NCBI RefSeq assembly: GCF_900105475.1
Contig: NZ_LT629777.1
Coordinates: 6,262,001 to 6,326,000, forward strand
Direction of reading: 5' to 3'
Origin: Pseudomonas asplenii
Lineage (GTDB): Bacteria; Pseudomonadota; Gammaproteobacteria; Pseudomonadales; Pseudomonadaceae
DNA length: 64,000 nt
Shown: in pieces, positions 1-9,982 of the stretch
How positions within the stretch are numbered: position 1 is the stretch's first letter
Layout: every line of letters starts with the position of its first letter
Position numbers and translations under genes: made by a program
The notes under the pieces: model-generated
Database searches by the model: none
The model's input: only the letters and a program-made list of their open reading frames with translations
What the model was told of the DNA's origin: nothing

Positions 1-759
1 CTGATCTTCTGTGCGGTCTTTGGTTTTGCCGGCTCGCTGTTCTCGCTGTTCATCTCCAAGTGGATGGCGAAGATGAGCACCAGTACCCAAATCATAACCC
101 AGCCACGCACCCGCCACGAACAGTGGCTGCTGCAAACTGTCGAGCAACTGTCTCGCGAAGCCGGGATCAAGATGCCGGAAGTCGGGATTTTCCCGGCCTA
201 CGAGGCGAACGCCTTCGCCACCGGCTGGAACAAGAACGACGCCCTCGTGGCGGTCAGCCAGGGCCTGCTGGAGCGTTTCTCGCCCGATGAAGTGAAAGCC
301 GTACTGGCCCACGAGATCGGTCACGTGGCCAACGGCGACATGGTCACCCTGGCGCTGGTACAAGGCGTGGTGAACACCTTCGTGATGTTCTTCGCGCGCA
401 TCATCGGCAACTTCGTCGACAAGGTCATCTTCAAGAACGAGGAAGGCCAGGGTGTCGCGTACTACGTGGCAACCATCTTCGCCGAAGTGGTCCTGGGCTT
501 CCTGGCCAGCGCCATCGTCATGTGGTTCTCGCGCAAGCGCGAATTCCGCGCCGACGAAGCCGGTGCCAGCCTGGCCGGCACCGCTGCGATGATTGGCGCA
601 CTGCAACGCCTGCGCTCCGAACAGGGCCTGCCGGTGCATATGCCCGACACCCTGAACGCGTTTGGTATCAACGGTGGCCTGAAACAGGGTCTGGCCAAGA
701 TGTTCATGAGCCACCCTCCCCTGGAAGAGCGTATCGACGCCCTGCGTCGTCGCGGCTGA
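1..759 (+). CDS. htpX: HtpX-type membrane zinc metalloprotease, 5' end cut off
   Basis: HtpX is an inner-membrane M48 protease that degrades misfolded membrane proteins together with FtsH. The reading frame is open from base 1, so the N-terminus and first membrane helix lie outside the window; 252 codons remain of a family length near 295. The zinc motif HEIGH is at 310-324. Two hydrophobic segments follow it (about 340-420 and 460-525), and RADE, in the position of the third zinc ligand (Glu), lies in the C-terminal third. The left part begins in a membrane segment ([10 protein letters not shown]). The convergent tpm gene follows after 9 bases. In E. coli the gene is under CpxR/heat-shock control; its promoter is not visible here. 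Confidence 0.96.
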   Translation: MIFCAVFGFAGSLFSLFISKWMAKMSTSTQIITQPRTRHEQWLLQTVEQLSREAGIKMPEVGIFPAYEANAFATGWNKNDALVAVSQGLLERFSPDEVKAVLAHEIGHVANGDMVTLALVQGVVNTFVMFFARIIGNFVDKVIFKNEEGQGVAYYVATIFAEVVLGFLASAIVMWFSRKREFRADEAGASLAGTAAMIGALQRLRSEQGLPVHMPDTLNAFGINGGLKQGLAKMFMSHPPLEERIDALRRRG

Positions 760-768
760 TCCTTGCGC

Positions 769-1425
769 CTATCGCTTCTCCAAGCGATACACCCGTTCCT
801 CAAGGCGAGTGACCCCCGCCTTGAGGAACTTCCAGCTCTCGCCGAGCACATCCTGCTCTTCCTCCACACGCAGTGCCCACCCGGGCTCCAACAAGCTACG
901 CACCTCGCCATCCAGCACCGCGAATGGCGGTCCGTCGAGCAGCGACTGATCGTAATCCAGAGTAATCAGCAGGCCCTGGCAGCCACCCGGTAGAATCTGC
1001 GTCAGATGGTGCGCATAACGCTCACGCATCGCTGCTGGCAAGGCGATGAGCGCCGCACGGTCATAGAGTGCCGAACAATCGGCAACGTCCTCGGCCGTCA
1101 GCGCGAAGAAATCTCCACACCAAAGCTGCAGGGGCCCGGCCTCGTAGATCCGGAAATCACCGTACTCAGACACCTGGGGCTTGAGCTGGTGTTCGAGGAA
1201 AAAGTCCTCGACCGCCCGGCTCGACAACTCGACACCCAACACCCTTAGCCCCTGTGCCGCCAGCCAGGCCAGGTCGAGACTCTTGCCACAAAGCGGCACC
1301 AGCACAAGGGCCTCAGGCCCAAGCGACAAGCTCGGCCAGTGGCGCTGCAGACAAGGATTGACCTGTTCCAGATGAAAGCCGATCTGACCTCGTTCCCAAC
1401 GGGTGTGCCAAAACTCAGGCTGCAT
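769..1425 (-). CDS. tpm: Thiopurine/selenol S-methyltransferase
   Basis: SAM-dependent methyltransferase of the TPMT family; bacterial members methylate thiopurines and selenium or tellurium oxyanion derivatives. The 218-residue protein begins [10 protein letters not shown] and contains the SAM-loop region [15 protein letters not shown] and then VLGVELS, typical of bacterial Tpm. I chose the ATG at 1425 because GAGG sits 6 bases upstream; the in-frame TTG at 1437 has no such site. It is convergent with htpX and divergent from the dioxygenase gene at 1529, sharing a promoter region of about 100 bases. Length and motifs are ordinary for the family. Confidence 0.93.
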   Translation of the reverse strand: MQPEFWHTRWERGQIGFHLEQVNPCLQRHWPSLSLGPEALVLVPLCGKSLDLAWLAAQGLRVLGVELSSRAVEDFFLEHQLKPQVSEYGDFRIYEAGPLQLWCGDFFALTAEDVADCSALYDRAALIALPAAMRERYAHHLTQILPGGCQGLLITLDYDQSLLDGPPFAVLDGEVRSLLEPGWALRVEEEQDVLGESWKFLKAGVTRLEERVYRLEKR

Positions 1426-1528
1426 GTTTAACCTCAATAATTCGATCAGAATCCACTAAAACTTATATTAGATTTAGATCAATGATTTGAATGAAGATGG
1501 CGTCATCTTAACGCTCAGGACCCTCATC

Positions 1529-2296
1529 ATGCTCCCCAGCCTGTTCATCTCCCACGGTTCGCCGATGCTCGCCCTGGAACCCGGCGCCAGCGGTCCGGCG
1601 CTGGCCAGGCTGGCTGCCGAACTGCCACGCCCGAAGGCGATCGTGGTGGTCTCGGCCCACTGGGAAAGCCAGGGCCTGCTGGTCAGCAGCCACCCGCAGC
1701 CGGAAACCTGGCATGACTTCGGCGGTTTCCCCCGCGAGCTGTTCGCCGTGCAGTACCCGGCACCGGGCCAGCCGGAACTGGCCGCCGAGGTCGCCGGGCT
1801 GTTGACGGACGCGGGCCTGCCGGCACGACTGGACAACACCCGCCCCTTCGACCATGGGGTCTGGGTACCGATGAAACTGATGTATCCCGATGCCGATATC
1901 CCAATCGTCCAGGTCTCGCTGCCCAGCCACATGGGGCCGGCCTTGCAGACCCGTATCGGACAAGTCCTGCGCGGCTTGCGCGAGCAGGGCATCCTGCTGG
2001 TGGGTTCCGGCAGCATCACCCATAACCTCGGCGAACTGAACTGGCGCGCCGGCCCGGAGGTCATCGAGCCCTGGGCCAAGGCGTTTCGTGACTGGATGGT
2101 GGACAAGCTCGCCGCCAATGACGACATGGCCCTCAATGACTATCGTCGCCAGGCACCATACGCCGTGCGCAACCATCCCAGCGACGAACACCTGCTGCCA
2201 TTGTACTTCGCCCGGGGTGCCGGCGAGCGGATGGGGATCGTCCACCAGGGTTTCACCCTGGGCGCTCTGGGCATGGACATCTACCGCTTCGACTGA
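1529..2296 (+). CDS. ygiD: YgiD-type extradiol ring-cleavage (DODA-like) dioxygenase
   Basis: Class III extradiol dioxygenase of the 4,5-DOPA dioxygenase / LigB family, a cytosolic metalloenzyme. The 255-residue protein starts MLPSLFISHGSP, whose His is a usual metal ligand. The segment VVVSAHWES supplies another conserved His, and HNLGEL and the C-terminal NHPSDEHLLPLY follow, all typical of YgiD. The ATG at 1529 has AGGA 8 bases upstream; the in-frame TTG at 1487 is unlikely. The physiological substrate is not known from sequence. A bidirectional terminator separates it from convergent deaD. Confidence 0.9.
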   Translation: MLPSLFISHGSPMLALEPGASGPALARLAAELPRPKAIVVVSAHWESQGLLVSSHPQPETWHDFGGFPRELFAVQYPAPGQPELAAEVAGLLTDAGLPARLDNTRPFDHGVWVPMKLMYPDADIPIVQVSLPSHMGPALQTRIGQVLRGLREQGILLVGSGSITHNLGELNWRAGPEVIEPWAKAFRDWMVDKLAANDDMALNDYRRQAPYAVRNHPSDEHLLPLYFARGAGERMGIVHQGFTLGALGMDIYRFD

Positions 2297-2332
2297 ACAT
2301 GGCAGGCACCCACCTCCAACGCCTGGCGACAG

Positions 2333-2369
2333 GCAAAAAAAATCCCCGAACCAGTCGGGGATTTTTTTA
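2333..2369. terminator. Bidirectional rho-independent terminator
   Basis: A 9-bp perfect stem (AATCCCCGA at 2341-2349, TCGGGGATT at 2355-2363) with a 5-base loop is flanked by an A run on the left and a T run on the right. It sits between convergent ygiD and deaD and can terminate both. Confidence 0.9.
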
Positions 2370-2393
2370 TCGATCAATCAAGCCAGGGGCTGA

Positions 2394-4067
2394 TCAATCT
2401 TCGCGGTAGCGACGCAGCTTGAGCTGCTTGCCGGCAACGCGGGTGTCTTTCAGCTTGGTCAGCAAGCGATCCAGACCGTCTTCCGGCAGTTCCACCAGGC
2501 TGAAGCTGTCACGCACCTGGATGCGACCGATGGCTTCACGTGCCAGACCACCTTCGTTGAGGATGGCGCCCAGCAGGTTCTTTGCCGCGATACCGTCACG
2601 CGCGCCCAGGGCGGTACGGCAACGGGCACGGCCTTCGCCCAGTGGCATTGGTGCACGACGCTCACGCTCACCCCGCTCGGAACGCTCACCGGAACGCTCC
2701 GGACGATCGCCACGCGGCATGTTGTTAGGCACCAACGGACGCTCTTTCTCGATCGCCGCCAGGTTCAGCGCCTGACCATTGGTAGCCTTGCGCAGCAGCG
2801 CAGCGGCCAGAGCACGCGGGCTGCAACCGATATCGGCGGTCAGGCGATCGAGCAGATCACCGTGAGTCGCTTCGGCGTCAGCAACCAGTGGCGACAGGCT
2901 GTTGGTCAGCTTCTTGATGCGCGCATCGAGAACGGCCTGGGCATCCGGCAGACGCACTTCAGCCACCTTCTGACCGGTCACACGCTCGATCACCTGCAGC
3001 ATACGACGCTCACGCGGCGTCACCAGCAGCAGCGCACGACCTTCGCGACCGGCACGGCCGGTACGGCCGATACGGTGAACATAGGACTCGGGATCGTACG
3101 GCATGTCGACGTTGAACACGTGGGTGATACGCGGAACGTCCAGGCCACGGGCTGCCACGTCGGTAGCAACCACGATGTCCAGGCGACCATCCTTGAGCGA
3201 GTCGATCACGCGCTCACGCTGGTTCTGGGCGATGTCACCGTTCAGGGCGGCAGCCTTGTAGCCCTTGGCTTCAAGCGCGCTGGCCAGGTCCAGGGTGGCC
3301 TGCTTGGTACGTACGAACATGATCAGCGCGTCGAAGTCCTCGACTTCCAGCAGGCTCAGCACGGCCGAGGTCTTCTGGTCGGCGTGAACCAGCAGGTGAG
3401 CCTGCTCGATCGCGGTGACGGTCTGGGTCTTGCTCTGGATCTTAACGTGCTTCGGATCGCGCAGATGGCGTTCGGCGATGGCACGGATCGAAGCTGGCAG
3501 GGTCGCCGAGAACAGTACGGTCTGGCGGCTTTCCGGCATGGCCTTGAAGATGACTTCCAGGTCATCCATGAAGCCGAGCTTGAGCATTTCGTCCGCTTCG
3601 TCGAGAACCAGGTGGTTCACGGTCGTCAGGACTTTTTCGTCGCGACGCAGGTGGTCGCACAGACGGCCCGGGGTGGCGACAACGATCTGTGCGCCATTTC
3701 GGATTGCTTTCAATTGTGGGCCCATCGGCGCGCCGCCGTAGACAGCCACGACCGTCACGCCCGGCATCTGCTTGGCGTAGGTTTCGAAAGCGGTTGCAAC
3801 TTGTAGCGCCAACTCACGGGTTGGGGCCAGGATCAGAGCTTGCGGCTCGCGCTTGGACGGATCGATGCGGTGCAGGATAGGCAGGGCGAACGCGGCCGTT
3901 TTACCGGTACCGGTTTGTGCCTGACCAATCATGTCGTGACCGGCAAGGATGATCGGGATCGACTGCTGCTGAATGGCCGAAGGCTCTTCGTAGCCGGTGG
4001 CGACTACTGCAGCGACAATACTGGGATGAAGTTCAAGAGCGGCGAAGCCGCCGATTTCCTGGGTCAT
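2394..4067 (-). CDS. deaD: DEAD-box ATP-dependent RNA helicase (DeaD/CsdA type)
   Basis: Cytosolic RNA helicase for ribosome biogenesis and mRNA remodelling, usually cold induced. In 557 residues the helicase core is complete: Q-motif near 28-37, Walker A QTGTGKT (51-57), PTREL (82-86), DEAD (156-159), SAT (187-189), ARGLD and HRIGRTGR. An Arg-rich linker (GDRPERSGERSERGERERR) leads to a C-terminal RNA-binding domain of the DbpA-type RRM, about the last 75 residues. The ATG at 4067 has GAGG 7 bases upstream; a longer open frame to 4223 is inside the leader and lacks helicase homology. A leader of about 200 nt resembles the arrangement known for E. coli csdA. Confidence 0.95.
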   Translation of the reverse strand: MTQEIGGFAALELHPSIVAAVVATGYEEPSAIQQQSIPIILAGHDMIGQAQTGTGKTAAFALPILHRIDPSKREPQALILAPTRELALQVATAFETYAKQMPGVTVVAVYGGAPMGPQLKAIRNGAQIVVATPGRLCDHLRRDEKVLTTVNHLVLDEADEMLKLGFMDDLEVIFKAMPESRQTVLFSATLPASIRAIAERHLRDPKHVKIQSKTQTVTAIEQAHLLVHADQKTSAVLSLLEVEDFDALIMFVRTKQATLDLASALEAKGYKAAALNGDIAQNQRERVIDSLKDGRLDIVVATDVAARGLDVPRITHVFNVDMPYDPESYVHRIGRTGRAGREGRALLLVTPRERRMLQVIERVTGQKVAEVRLPDAQAVLDARIKKLTNSLSPLVADAEATHGDLLDRLTADIGCSPRALAAALLRKATNGQALNLAAIEKERPLVPNNMPRGDRPERSGERSERGERERRAPMPLGEGRARCRTALGARDGIAAKNLLGAILNEGGLAREAIGRIQVRDSFSLVELPEDGLDRLLTKLKDTRVAGKQLKLRRYRED

Positions 4068-4421
4068 GGGTCTGCCTCTAAGTGCATCCGCAAAGACCCA
4101 TGCTCCAAAGCTGCACATGCCGTGTAAGACCCTGAGAGTCACCCTGGCAGCTTTGTCGGCGGGGATTTGCGAAAACGATTGAATGAAAGGATCGTCGAGG
4201 GTAATCCGCAGGGCGGACAGCACCCGAAGTTGACTTCGGGAAATTGCATACCTAAACGCGGCCCGTCTAAAGGCCGGCGCGCACTATACCGGAATTGGCG
4301 AAAAAAGGGAGATTTTTTTATCGCAACCCGCCAGCTCAAACCCGTCTGTATCGGGCTTTGCGGATAACCGGCCGACGGGTGGTGATTATCCGCTGATCTG
4401 GAAGCTTAAACGATTCACTGA
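4068..4421 (-). promoter_or_regulatory. deaD promoter and long 5' leader region
   Basis: This 354-base gap holds no convincing gene. On the minus strand TATAGT (4283-4288) is a plausible -10 element, which would give a leader of about 205 nt. The leader contains a hairpin, CCCGAA / TTCGGG (4223-4240). DEAD-box cold-shock helicases often have such leaders; transcription start and function are inferred. The part right of about 4320 is the 3' flank of the methyltransferase gene, with no clear terminator. Confidence 0.45.
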
Positions 4422-5177
4422 TCAGCTCGCCGCACGGATATCCTTGATCAACGGCCGCAGCGAGTAACCCAGGCGTGGCGCCAGGGCCTCGGCCCGGTCG
4501 AGCAAGGCCTGCATGTCCAACGTCTGGTCCAGGTCGGCCGGGATGATCAGAATGACATTGCCCTCCTTCACCGGCAGTTCCCAGTAATGTCGATGGTACA
4601 GACCTCGCAACAGCGCTGCACCGAGGGGTTTGCCATCATCGGTGGCCCACTGGTTGATCACCAGCCAGCCGCCCGGATTGAGTTTCTTCTGGCAATTCTC
4701 CAGGAAGACCCAGGCCAGGTGCCCCGCGCCAGGGCCCACATCGGTGTACAGGTCGACGAAGATCAGATCCGCCGGTTCCGCCGTGCCCAACAGGTCCAGA
4801 GCATCGCCGACACGAATGTACAAGCGCGGGTCGTCGTCCAGGCCCAGGAACTCGATGGCCAGCCGCGGTACCTCGGGACGCAGCTCGATGGCCTCGACAT
4901 CCTCCAGCGGCAGGAACTTCAGGCACGCCTGGGTCAACGTCCCGGCACCCAGCCCGAGAAACAGCGCACTTTCCGGCTGTTCGTGACACAGGGCGCCGAT
5001 CAGCATCGCGCGGGTGTAGTCATACTCCAGCCAACTCGGATCGGCGGTAAACACGCAGCTTTGTTCGATCGCATCGCCAAATTCGAGGAAGCGGTAATCA
5101 TCCACTTCCAGCACGCGAATCATGCCGAAGTCATCGTGGACCTCAGCCAGCAGACGCTCGACGCGCTCCTCAGTCAT
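4422..5177 (-). CDS. Spermidine-synthase-like SAM methyltransferase-fold protein
   Basis: A 251-residue Rossmann-fold protein of the polyamine-synthase-like superfamily. The nucleotide motif ALFLGLGAGTLT is followed by the acidic EAIELRPEVP and then DLIFVDLYTD, as in SpeE-like proteins. The N-terminus is shorter than in true spermidine synthases, so the reaction cannot be assigned. The ATG at 5177 has AAGGAG 5 bases upstream. It lies divergent to class II DAHP synthase with about 150 bases between. P. aeruginosa, as I recall, keeps such a gene next to deaD and a DAHP synthase, which supports orthology but not function. Confidence 0.85.
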   Translation of the reverse strand: MTEERVERLLAEVHDDFGMIRVLEVDDYRFLEFGDAIEQSCVFTADPSWLEYDYTRAMLIGALCHEQPESALFLGLGAGTLTQACLKFLPLEDVEAIELRPEVPRLAIEFLGLDDDPRLYIRVGDALDLLGTAEPADLIFVDLYTDVGPGAGHLAWVFLENCQKKLNPGGWLVINQWATDDGKPLGAALLRGLYHRHYWELPVKEGNVILIIPADLDQTLDMQALLDRAEALAPRLGYSLRPLIKDIRAAS

Positions 5178-5328
5178 TTCATCTCCTTGCCACGAGCGGT
5201 CGGTGCCGTCGCGATGAATCAGCCGCTCGGCAACGAGCGGGAAAGCGCGATTGTCGGCCAAGCCACAGCAGCAGGTCACGTACTAATTGCTGCTAACATG
5301 GGCCTCCGACCGTCAATAACTCGAGTGC

Positions 5329-6678
5329 ATGATGAGCCAACCCTGGAGCCCCGATAGCTGGCGCCCCCTGCCGATCCAGCAACAACCGCAGTACCCGGAC
5401 GCCGCTCACCTGCTGCGCGTCGAGCAGAGTCTGGCCAGTTATCCGCCGCTGGTGTTCGCCGGCGAAGCCCGGGAACTGCGTCGCCAGTTCGCCGAGGTGA
5501 CCCAGGGCCGTGCCTTTCTGCTCCAGGGCGGCGACTGTGCGGAAAGCTTCGCGGAGTTCTCGGCGGCGAAGATCCGCGACACCTTCAAGGTGCTGCTGCA
5601 GATGGCCGTGGTGATGACCTTCGCCGCCGGCTGCCCGGTGGTGAAGGTCGGCCGCATGGCCGGCCAGTTCGCCAAACCGCGCTCGGCCAACGACGAAACC
5701 ATCGGCGGCATCAGCCTGCCGGCCTACCGTGGCGATATCGTCAACGGCATCGGCTTCGACGAAAAGAGTCGCGCCCCCGACCCTGAGCGCCTGCTGCAGT
5801 CCTACCACCAGTCGACAGCCACTCTCAACCTGCTGCGAGCCTTTGCCCAGGGCGGCTTCGCCGACCTGCACCAGGTGCACAAATGGAACCTGGATTTCAT
5901 CGCCAATTCGGCCCTGGCCGAGAAGTACAGCCAGTTGGCCGACCGCATCGACGAAACCCTGGCGTTCATGCGCGCCTGCGGTCTCGACAGTGCGCCGCAA
6001 CTGCGTGAGACCAGCTTCTTCACCGCCCACGAAGCCCTGCTGTTGAACTACGAGGAAGCCTTCGTCCGCCGCGACAGCCTGACCAACGATTATTACGACT
6101 GCTCGGCGCACATGCTCTGGATCGGCGACCGCACCCGCCAGTTGGACGGTGCCCACGTCGAATTCCTGCGCGGGGTGAACAACCCGATCGGGGTCAAGGT
6201 CGGCCCGAGCATGAACACCGACGAGCTGCTCCGGTTGATCGACATCCTCAACCCGGACAACGACCCAGGCCGCCTGAACCTCATCGTACGCATGGGCGCG
6301 AACAAGGTCGGCGAACACCTGCCAGCACTGATTCGTGCGGTGGAAAGCGAGGGCAAGCGGGTGCTGTGGAGTTCCGACCCGATGCACGGCAACACCATCA
6401 AGGCCAGCAGCGGCTACAAGACCCGCGACTTTGCGCAGATCCTCAGCGAAGTGAAGCAGTTCTTCCAGGTGCATCAGGCCGAAGGCAGCTATGCCGGCGG
6501 GATTCACATCGAGATGACCGGACAGAACGTCACCGAGTGCATCGGTGGTGCACGGCCGATTACCGAGGATGGCTTGTCGGACCGCTACCACACCCATTGC
6601 GACCCGCGAATGAATGCCGATCAGTCGCTGGAATTGGCGTTCCTGATTGCCGAGACGCTGAAGCAGGTGCGGCGTTGA
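5329..6678 (+). CDS. Class II 3-deoxy-7-phosphoheptulonate synthase
   Basis: Catalyses phosphoenolpyruvate plus erythrose 4-phosphate to DAHP, the first shikimate step. The 449-residue protein is full length for the plant-like type II family. Key segments are [26 protein letters not shown], the metal/PEP region [34 protein letters not shown] and [15 protein letters not shown]. The start is MM; ATG 5329 and 5332 are equally possible and the upstream SD is weak. It differs from the AroF/G/H class I enzymes; type II enzymes in Pseudomonas often serve primary or secondary aromatic pathways. A REP palindrome follows it. Confidence 0.94.
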   Translation: MMSQPWSPDSWRPLPIQQQPQYPDAAHLLRVEQSLASYPPLVFAGEARELRRQFAEVTQGRAFLLQGGDCAESFAEFSAAKIRDTFKVLLQMAVVMTFAAGCPVVKVGRMAGQFAKPRSANDETIGGISLPAYRGDIVNGIGFDEKSRAPDPERLLQSYHQSTATLNLLRAFAQGGFADLHQVHKWNLDFIANSALAEKYSQLADRIDETLAFMRACGLDSAPQLRETSFFTAHEALLLNYEEAFVRRDSLTNDYYDCSAHMLWIGDRTRQLDGAHVEFLRGVNNPIGVKVGPSMNTDELLRLIDILNPDNDPGRLNLIVRMGANKVGEHLPALIRAVESEGKRVLWSSDPMHGNTIKASSGYKTRDFAQILSEVKQFFQVHQAEGSYAGGIHIEMTGQNVTECIGGARPITEDGLSDRYHTHCDPRMNADQSLELAFLIAETLKQVRR

Positions 6679-6706
6679 GCCAGTAGTTTTTTTTGCAGTC
6701 TGTCAG

Positions 6707-6738
6707 GGCGCATTCGCGGGCAAGCCCGCGAATGCGCC
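6707..6738. repeat. REP palindrome
   Basis: Perfect 14-bp inverted repeat (GGCGCATTCGCGGG and its complement) around the 4-base loop CAAG. It contains the GCGGGCAAGCCCGC core common in Pseudomonas REPs and lies between the convergent DAHP synthase and YcaQ genes. Confidence 0.85.
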
Positions 6739-6756
6739 AGAACAGACACCCACCCG

Positions 6757-7968
6757 TCAGAGCACCGCGCGCAACCGCTGCGCACTCTCCCGCGGGCAAT
6801 TGAGCTGGATATCCGCCAACCCCAACCAGTCCGCCAGTTGCCGCAGATGGGTGGCCAAGGCCAACATTCCCGCCTCATCCAACCCCTGTTCTTCCTCGTG
6901 CACCGCATGCACCGCCAACCGCCCCTGCGCCCGTTCGGCACGCAGGTCGACCCGCGCGGCAATGCGTTCGCCGTGCAGGAAGGGCAACACGTAATAGCCA
7001 TACACCCGCTTGTGCTGCGGTGTGTAGATCTCCAGTCGATAGCGGAAATCGAACAGGCGCTCGGTACGGCTGCGCTCCCAGATCAGCGAGTCGAACGGCG
7101 ACAGCAAGGCACTGGCCTCGACCTTGCGCGGTACCTTGATCCCCATCGGGCAGTACGCCGACTGGCGCCAACCCTGCACCTGACAAACCTCTATCTCCCC
7201 CGCCTCGACCAGTTCCGCCAGGCGCGCCCGACTGTCGGCCGGGTCGAGCCGGTAGTAGTCGCGCAAATCCTTCTCGGTCGCCACCCCGAGGGCCAATGCC
7301 GCCTGACGCAACAACCCGCGCTGAGCCTCAGCCTCGTCGATTGGCGGTTGCCCGAGCACCGCCCCGGGAATCACCCGTTCCGGCAGATCGTAGAGCCGCT
7401 CGAAGCCGCGACGCCCGGCCACGGTGACCTCGCCAGCCGCGAACAACCATTCCAATGCATGCTTCTCGGCGCTCCAGTCCCACCAGGGACCGGCTTTTTC
7501 CTCGCGACTCGACAGACTGCCGGCACCCAGTGCGCCACGCTCTTCGACCAGCGCCAGCACCCGGCGAATGGTCGCCTGCTGCTCACGACCAAAACGCGCC
7601 ATCTGTTGATAGATGCCTTCGCCCCGCGCCGCCCGCGCCATGCGCCAGCGCATCAGCGGATACAATGACATCGGCAGCAACGAAGCCTCGTGCCCCCAAT
7701 ATTCGAACAAGGTGCGTCGCCGCCCCTGGCTCCAGGCGGCCTGGTCGAGCAGATCGGCGGCATAGTTGCCCAGCCGGGAAAACAGCGGCAGGTAATGCGA
7801 GCGTACCAGCGCATTGACCGAATCGATCTGCACCACGCCCAGGCGTTCGATCAGGCGATTGACGTGCAACGGCTGGACCACCACCGGGCTTCGACGGCCC
7901 TGGAATCCCTGGGCCGCCAACGCCAGGCGGCGGGCTTGCTTCAACGAGAACGACAGATCTGCGGGCAT
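6757..7968 (-). CDS. ycaQ: Winged-helix DNA glycosylase of the YcaQ/AlkX family
   Basis: A 403-residue member of the family whose E. coli member YcaQ unhooks interstrand cross-links and N7-alkyl purines. The N-terminal helix-turn region reads LSLKQARRLALAAQGF-like, followed by LGVVQIDSVNALVRSHYLPLFSRLG, the family hallmark. The QID motif contributes to catalysis in the characterised E. coli enzyme. FEYWGHEASLLP and PFDSLIWERSRTERLFDF are further conserved blocks. The ATG at 7968 has AGGAGG 6 bases upstream. It is monocistronic; the TauE gene upstream is separated by 113 bases. Confidence 0.88.
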   Translation of the reverse strand: MPADLSFSLKQARRLALAAQGFQGRRSPVVVQPLHVNRLIERLGVVQIDSVNALVRSHYLPLFSRLGNYAADLLDQAAWSQGRRRTLFEYWGHEASLLPMSLYPLMRWRMARAARGEGIYQQMARFGREQQATIRRVLALVEERGALGAGSLSSREEKAGPWWDWSAEKHALEWLFAAGEVTVAGRRGFERLYDLPERVIPGAVLGQPPIDEAEAQRGLLRQAALALGVATEKDLRDYYRLDPADSRARLAELVEAGEIEVCQVQGWRQSAYCPMGIKVPRKVEASALLSPFDSLIWERSRTERLFDFRYRLEIYTPQHKRVYGYYVLPFLHGERIAARVDLRAERAQGRLAVHAVHEEEQGLDEAGMLALATHLRQLADWLGLADIQLNCPRESAQRLRAVL

Positions 7969-8081
7969 GCACGCCTCCTGATGATCCCGCAAACTACTCC
8001 AGCCGATACCTGTTTGTGTAGTACCCGACGCGTGTTGGACTGGCAGGGTCGAGCGCCTGGCCGAGCACATCGTCGAGGGCT

Positions 8082-8831
8082 TCAAACCTTGAAACTGAGC
8101 AACAGCGCGCCGATCACCAGGTAGATACAGAACAGCGCGCGCAAGACCTTCTCCGGCAAGGCGTAGGCCATTTTCACGCCCCAGCTGATACTCAGCAGGC
8201 CACCGATGGCCATGGGAATTCCCATGTTCCAGTCCACCTCGTTGTGCAGCGCATAGGTCAACAGAGTGACGCTGGTGCTGGGCAACGCCAAGGCCAGCGA
8301 CAGGCCCTGGGCCACGACCTGGGAAGTACCGAAGACGATGGTCAGAAAGGGCGTGGCCACCACCGCCCCGCCCACGCCGAACAACCCGCCCATGGCCCCG
8401 GAACCGGCGCCCAGCAAACCCAGCCACGGCCAGGGATGACGCATCTGCGCCGACACCGCGGACGCAGCCATGAACGAGCGCACCAGGTAGAACAACGCCA
8501 AGGCCAGCAGGAAGCCGACAAACCCCAGGCGCATGCTGCGCGGATCCAGCCCCACCGCCCACAGGGCGCCAACCCAGGCGAAGCAGAAACTCGTCACCAC
8601 CAGGGGCAATGCGTGTTTCAACTGAATGCGATTACGCTGATGATAGCGGTACAACGCCAGCACCACGTTCGGTACCACCATCACCAGCGCCGTGCCCTGG
8701 GCCATCTGCTGGTCCAGGCCGAACAGAATGCCCAACACCGGAATCGCAATCAGACCACCACCGATCCCGAACAGGCCACCCACCGCGCCCATCGTCACAC
8801 CCAGTACCAGGTACTCAATCAATTCAACCAC
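8082..8831 (-). CDS. TauE/SafE-family sulfite/organosulfur exporter permease
   Basis: Inner-membrane permease of 249 residues with about 8 hydrophobic helices and the duplicated glycine-rich signature GGLFGIGGGLIAIP near the N-terminus and GGLFGVGGAVVATP in the second half, the TauE repeat. Family members move sulfite, sulfoacetate or related anions. I chose GTG at 8831 because GGGAGG sits 5 bases before it; ATG at 8858 is possible but lacks a site. A LysR regulator starts 103 bases away on the other strand and may control it, an inference from arrangement only. Confidence 0.9.
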   Translation of the reverse strand: MVELIEYLVLGVTMGAVGGLFGIGGGLIAIPVLGILFGLDQQMAQGTALVMVVPNVVLALYRYHQRNRIQLKHALPLVVTSFCFAWVGALWAVGLDPRSMRLGFVGFLLALALFYLVRSFMAASAVSAQMRHPWPWLGLLGAGSGAMGGLFGVGGAVVATPFLTIVFGTSQVVAQGLSLALALPSTSVTLLTYALHNEVDWNMGIPMAIGGLLSISWGVKMAYALPEKVLRALFCIYLVIGALLLSFKV

Positions 8832-8933
8832 AACGACCTCCCGCTCAATGCGGCCCATGCTACGCAGTCGACTCTGGCAGGGAAACGCACAACAACGCAC
8901 AATGGCTATGCCAATCTCGCACAAGCAGATGTC

Positions 8934-9890
8934 ATGAATCCCACCAGCCTCACGGATCAACTCGGTCTGTTTCTCGATGTCCTGGAAACCGGGAGCTTTT
9001 CCGCAGCCTCCCGACGCCACCCGCTGACACCTTCGGCGGTAGCCCGGCGAATCGACAGCCTGGAAGCCTCGGTCGGCTCCCGCCTGTTCATTCGCAGTAC
9101 CCATGCGGTGCGCGCCACACCTGCCGGGTTGGCCTTCGCCGAACGGGCCCGACGGATCGTTGCCGAACTGCGCCTGGCCCGGGCCGAGGCGGTCTCGCTG
9201 AGCAACGCCCCGGAAGGGCTGATCCGCATCGATGCCCCCGCCGCGTTCGGCCGTCGCCATCTGGCCCCGGCCATTGCCGACTTCCTGGTCGACTACCCCG
9301 GACTCGACGTGCAACTGCACCTGATCGACAGCTTCGTCGATATGCAGGGCTCCAACCTGGGCAAGGTCGACCTGGTCTTGCGCGCCGGGCAAATGGTCGA
9401 TACACGCCTGGTGGCGACGCCGCTGGCGAGTATCGTGCGTATCGCCTGCGCCAGCCCGGGCTATCTCAAAAGCCGGGGCACGCCCCTGCGCCCGGATGAA
9501 CTGAGCGGGCATGACGGTCTCGATTGGGATGCCCTGGCGCCGCCCATGGCCTGGCGCTTCCAGCAGGATGGACAGGTGCAGCTGCATCGCCCGTCGCGCA
9601 TCCGCATGACCTCCAACAACGCCGAGGCCCTGTTGTCCGGCGCCTTGGCCGGGCTGGGCATCGCCCATCTGCCGACCTGGCTGATCAGCGAATACCTGTT
9701 GCGCGGTGAACTGCTGCCATTGTTCTGCGACAACGGCCTGCCAGCCCCGGAAACCTCCGGCGTGTATGCCCTGCGCCTGGAACAACCGGCCAACTCCCGT
9801 AGCCGCCTGCTGCTGGAGTTCCTCAAGAGCCGGTTCAGCCCGGTACCACCCTGGGACCTGGCACTGCAAAGCGGGCTGGGCCGCCACTAG
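8934..9890 (+). CDS. LysR-family transcriptional regulator
   Basis: A 318-residue LysR protein. The N-terminal winged helix-turn-helix lies in residues 7-65 (FLDVLETGSFSAASRR, LTPSAVARRIDSLEA) and the effector-binding domain in about 90-300 (GLIRIDAPAAFGRRHLAPAI, then FLVDYPGLDVQLHL). The ATG at 8934 is followed directly by the domain start. It faces away from the TauE exporter gene across a 100-base region, its likely target. ohrR follows 92 bases downstream on the same strand. Confidence 0.92.
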   Translation: MNPTSLTDQLGLFLDVLETGSFSAASRRHPLTPSAVARRIDSLEASVGSRLFIRSTHAVRATPAGLAFAERARRIVAELRLARAEAVSLSNAPEGLIRIDAPAAFGRRHLAPAIADFLVDYPGLDVQLHLIDSFVDMQGSNLGKVDLVLRAGQMVDTRLVATPLASIVRIACASPGYLKSRGTPLRPDELSGHDGLDWDALAPPMAWRFQQDGQVQLHRPSRIRMTSNNAEALLSGALAGLGIAHLPTWLISEYLLRGELLPLFCDNGLPAPETSGVYALRLEQPANSRSRLLLEFLKSRFSPVPPWDLALQSGLGRH

Positions 9891-9982
9891 TGGTCTTTTC
9901 GGCGACTGGCACGGGAAAATTCCCTGGCGCATTAAAGATTCGCCCGCTAGATTCAACAGACGTGACACACAAGGCTTTGACG

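Noticed and set aside
4068..4223. N-terminal extension of DeaD to 4223
   Set aside because: The extra 52 residues have no helicase homology, and the ATG at 4067 has a proper SD and the family N-terminus.
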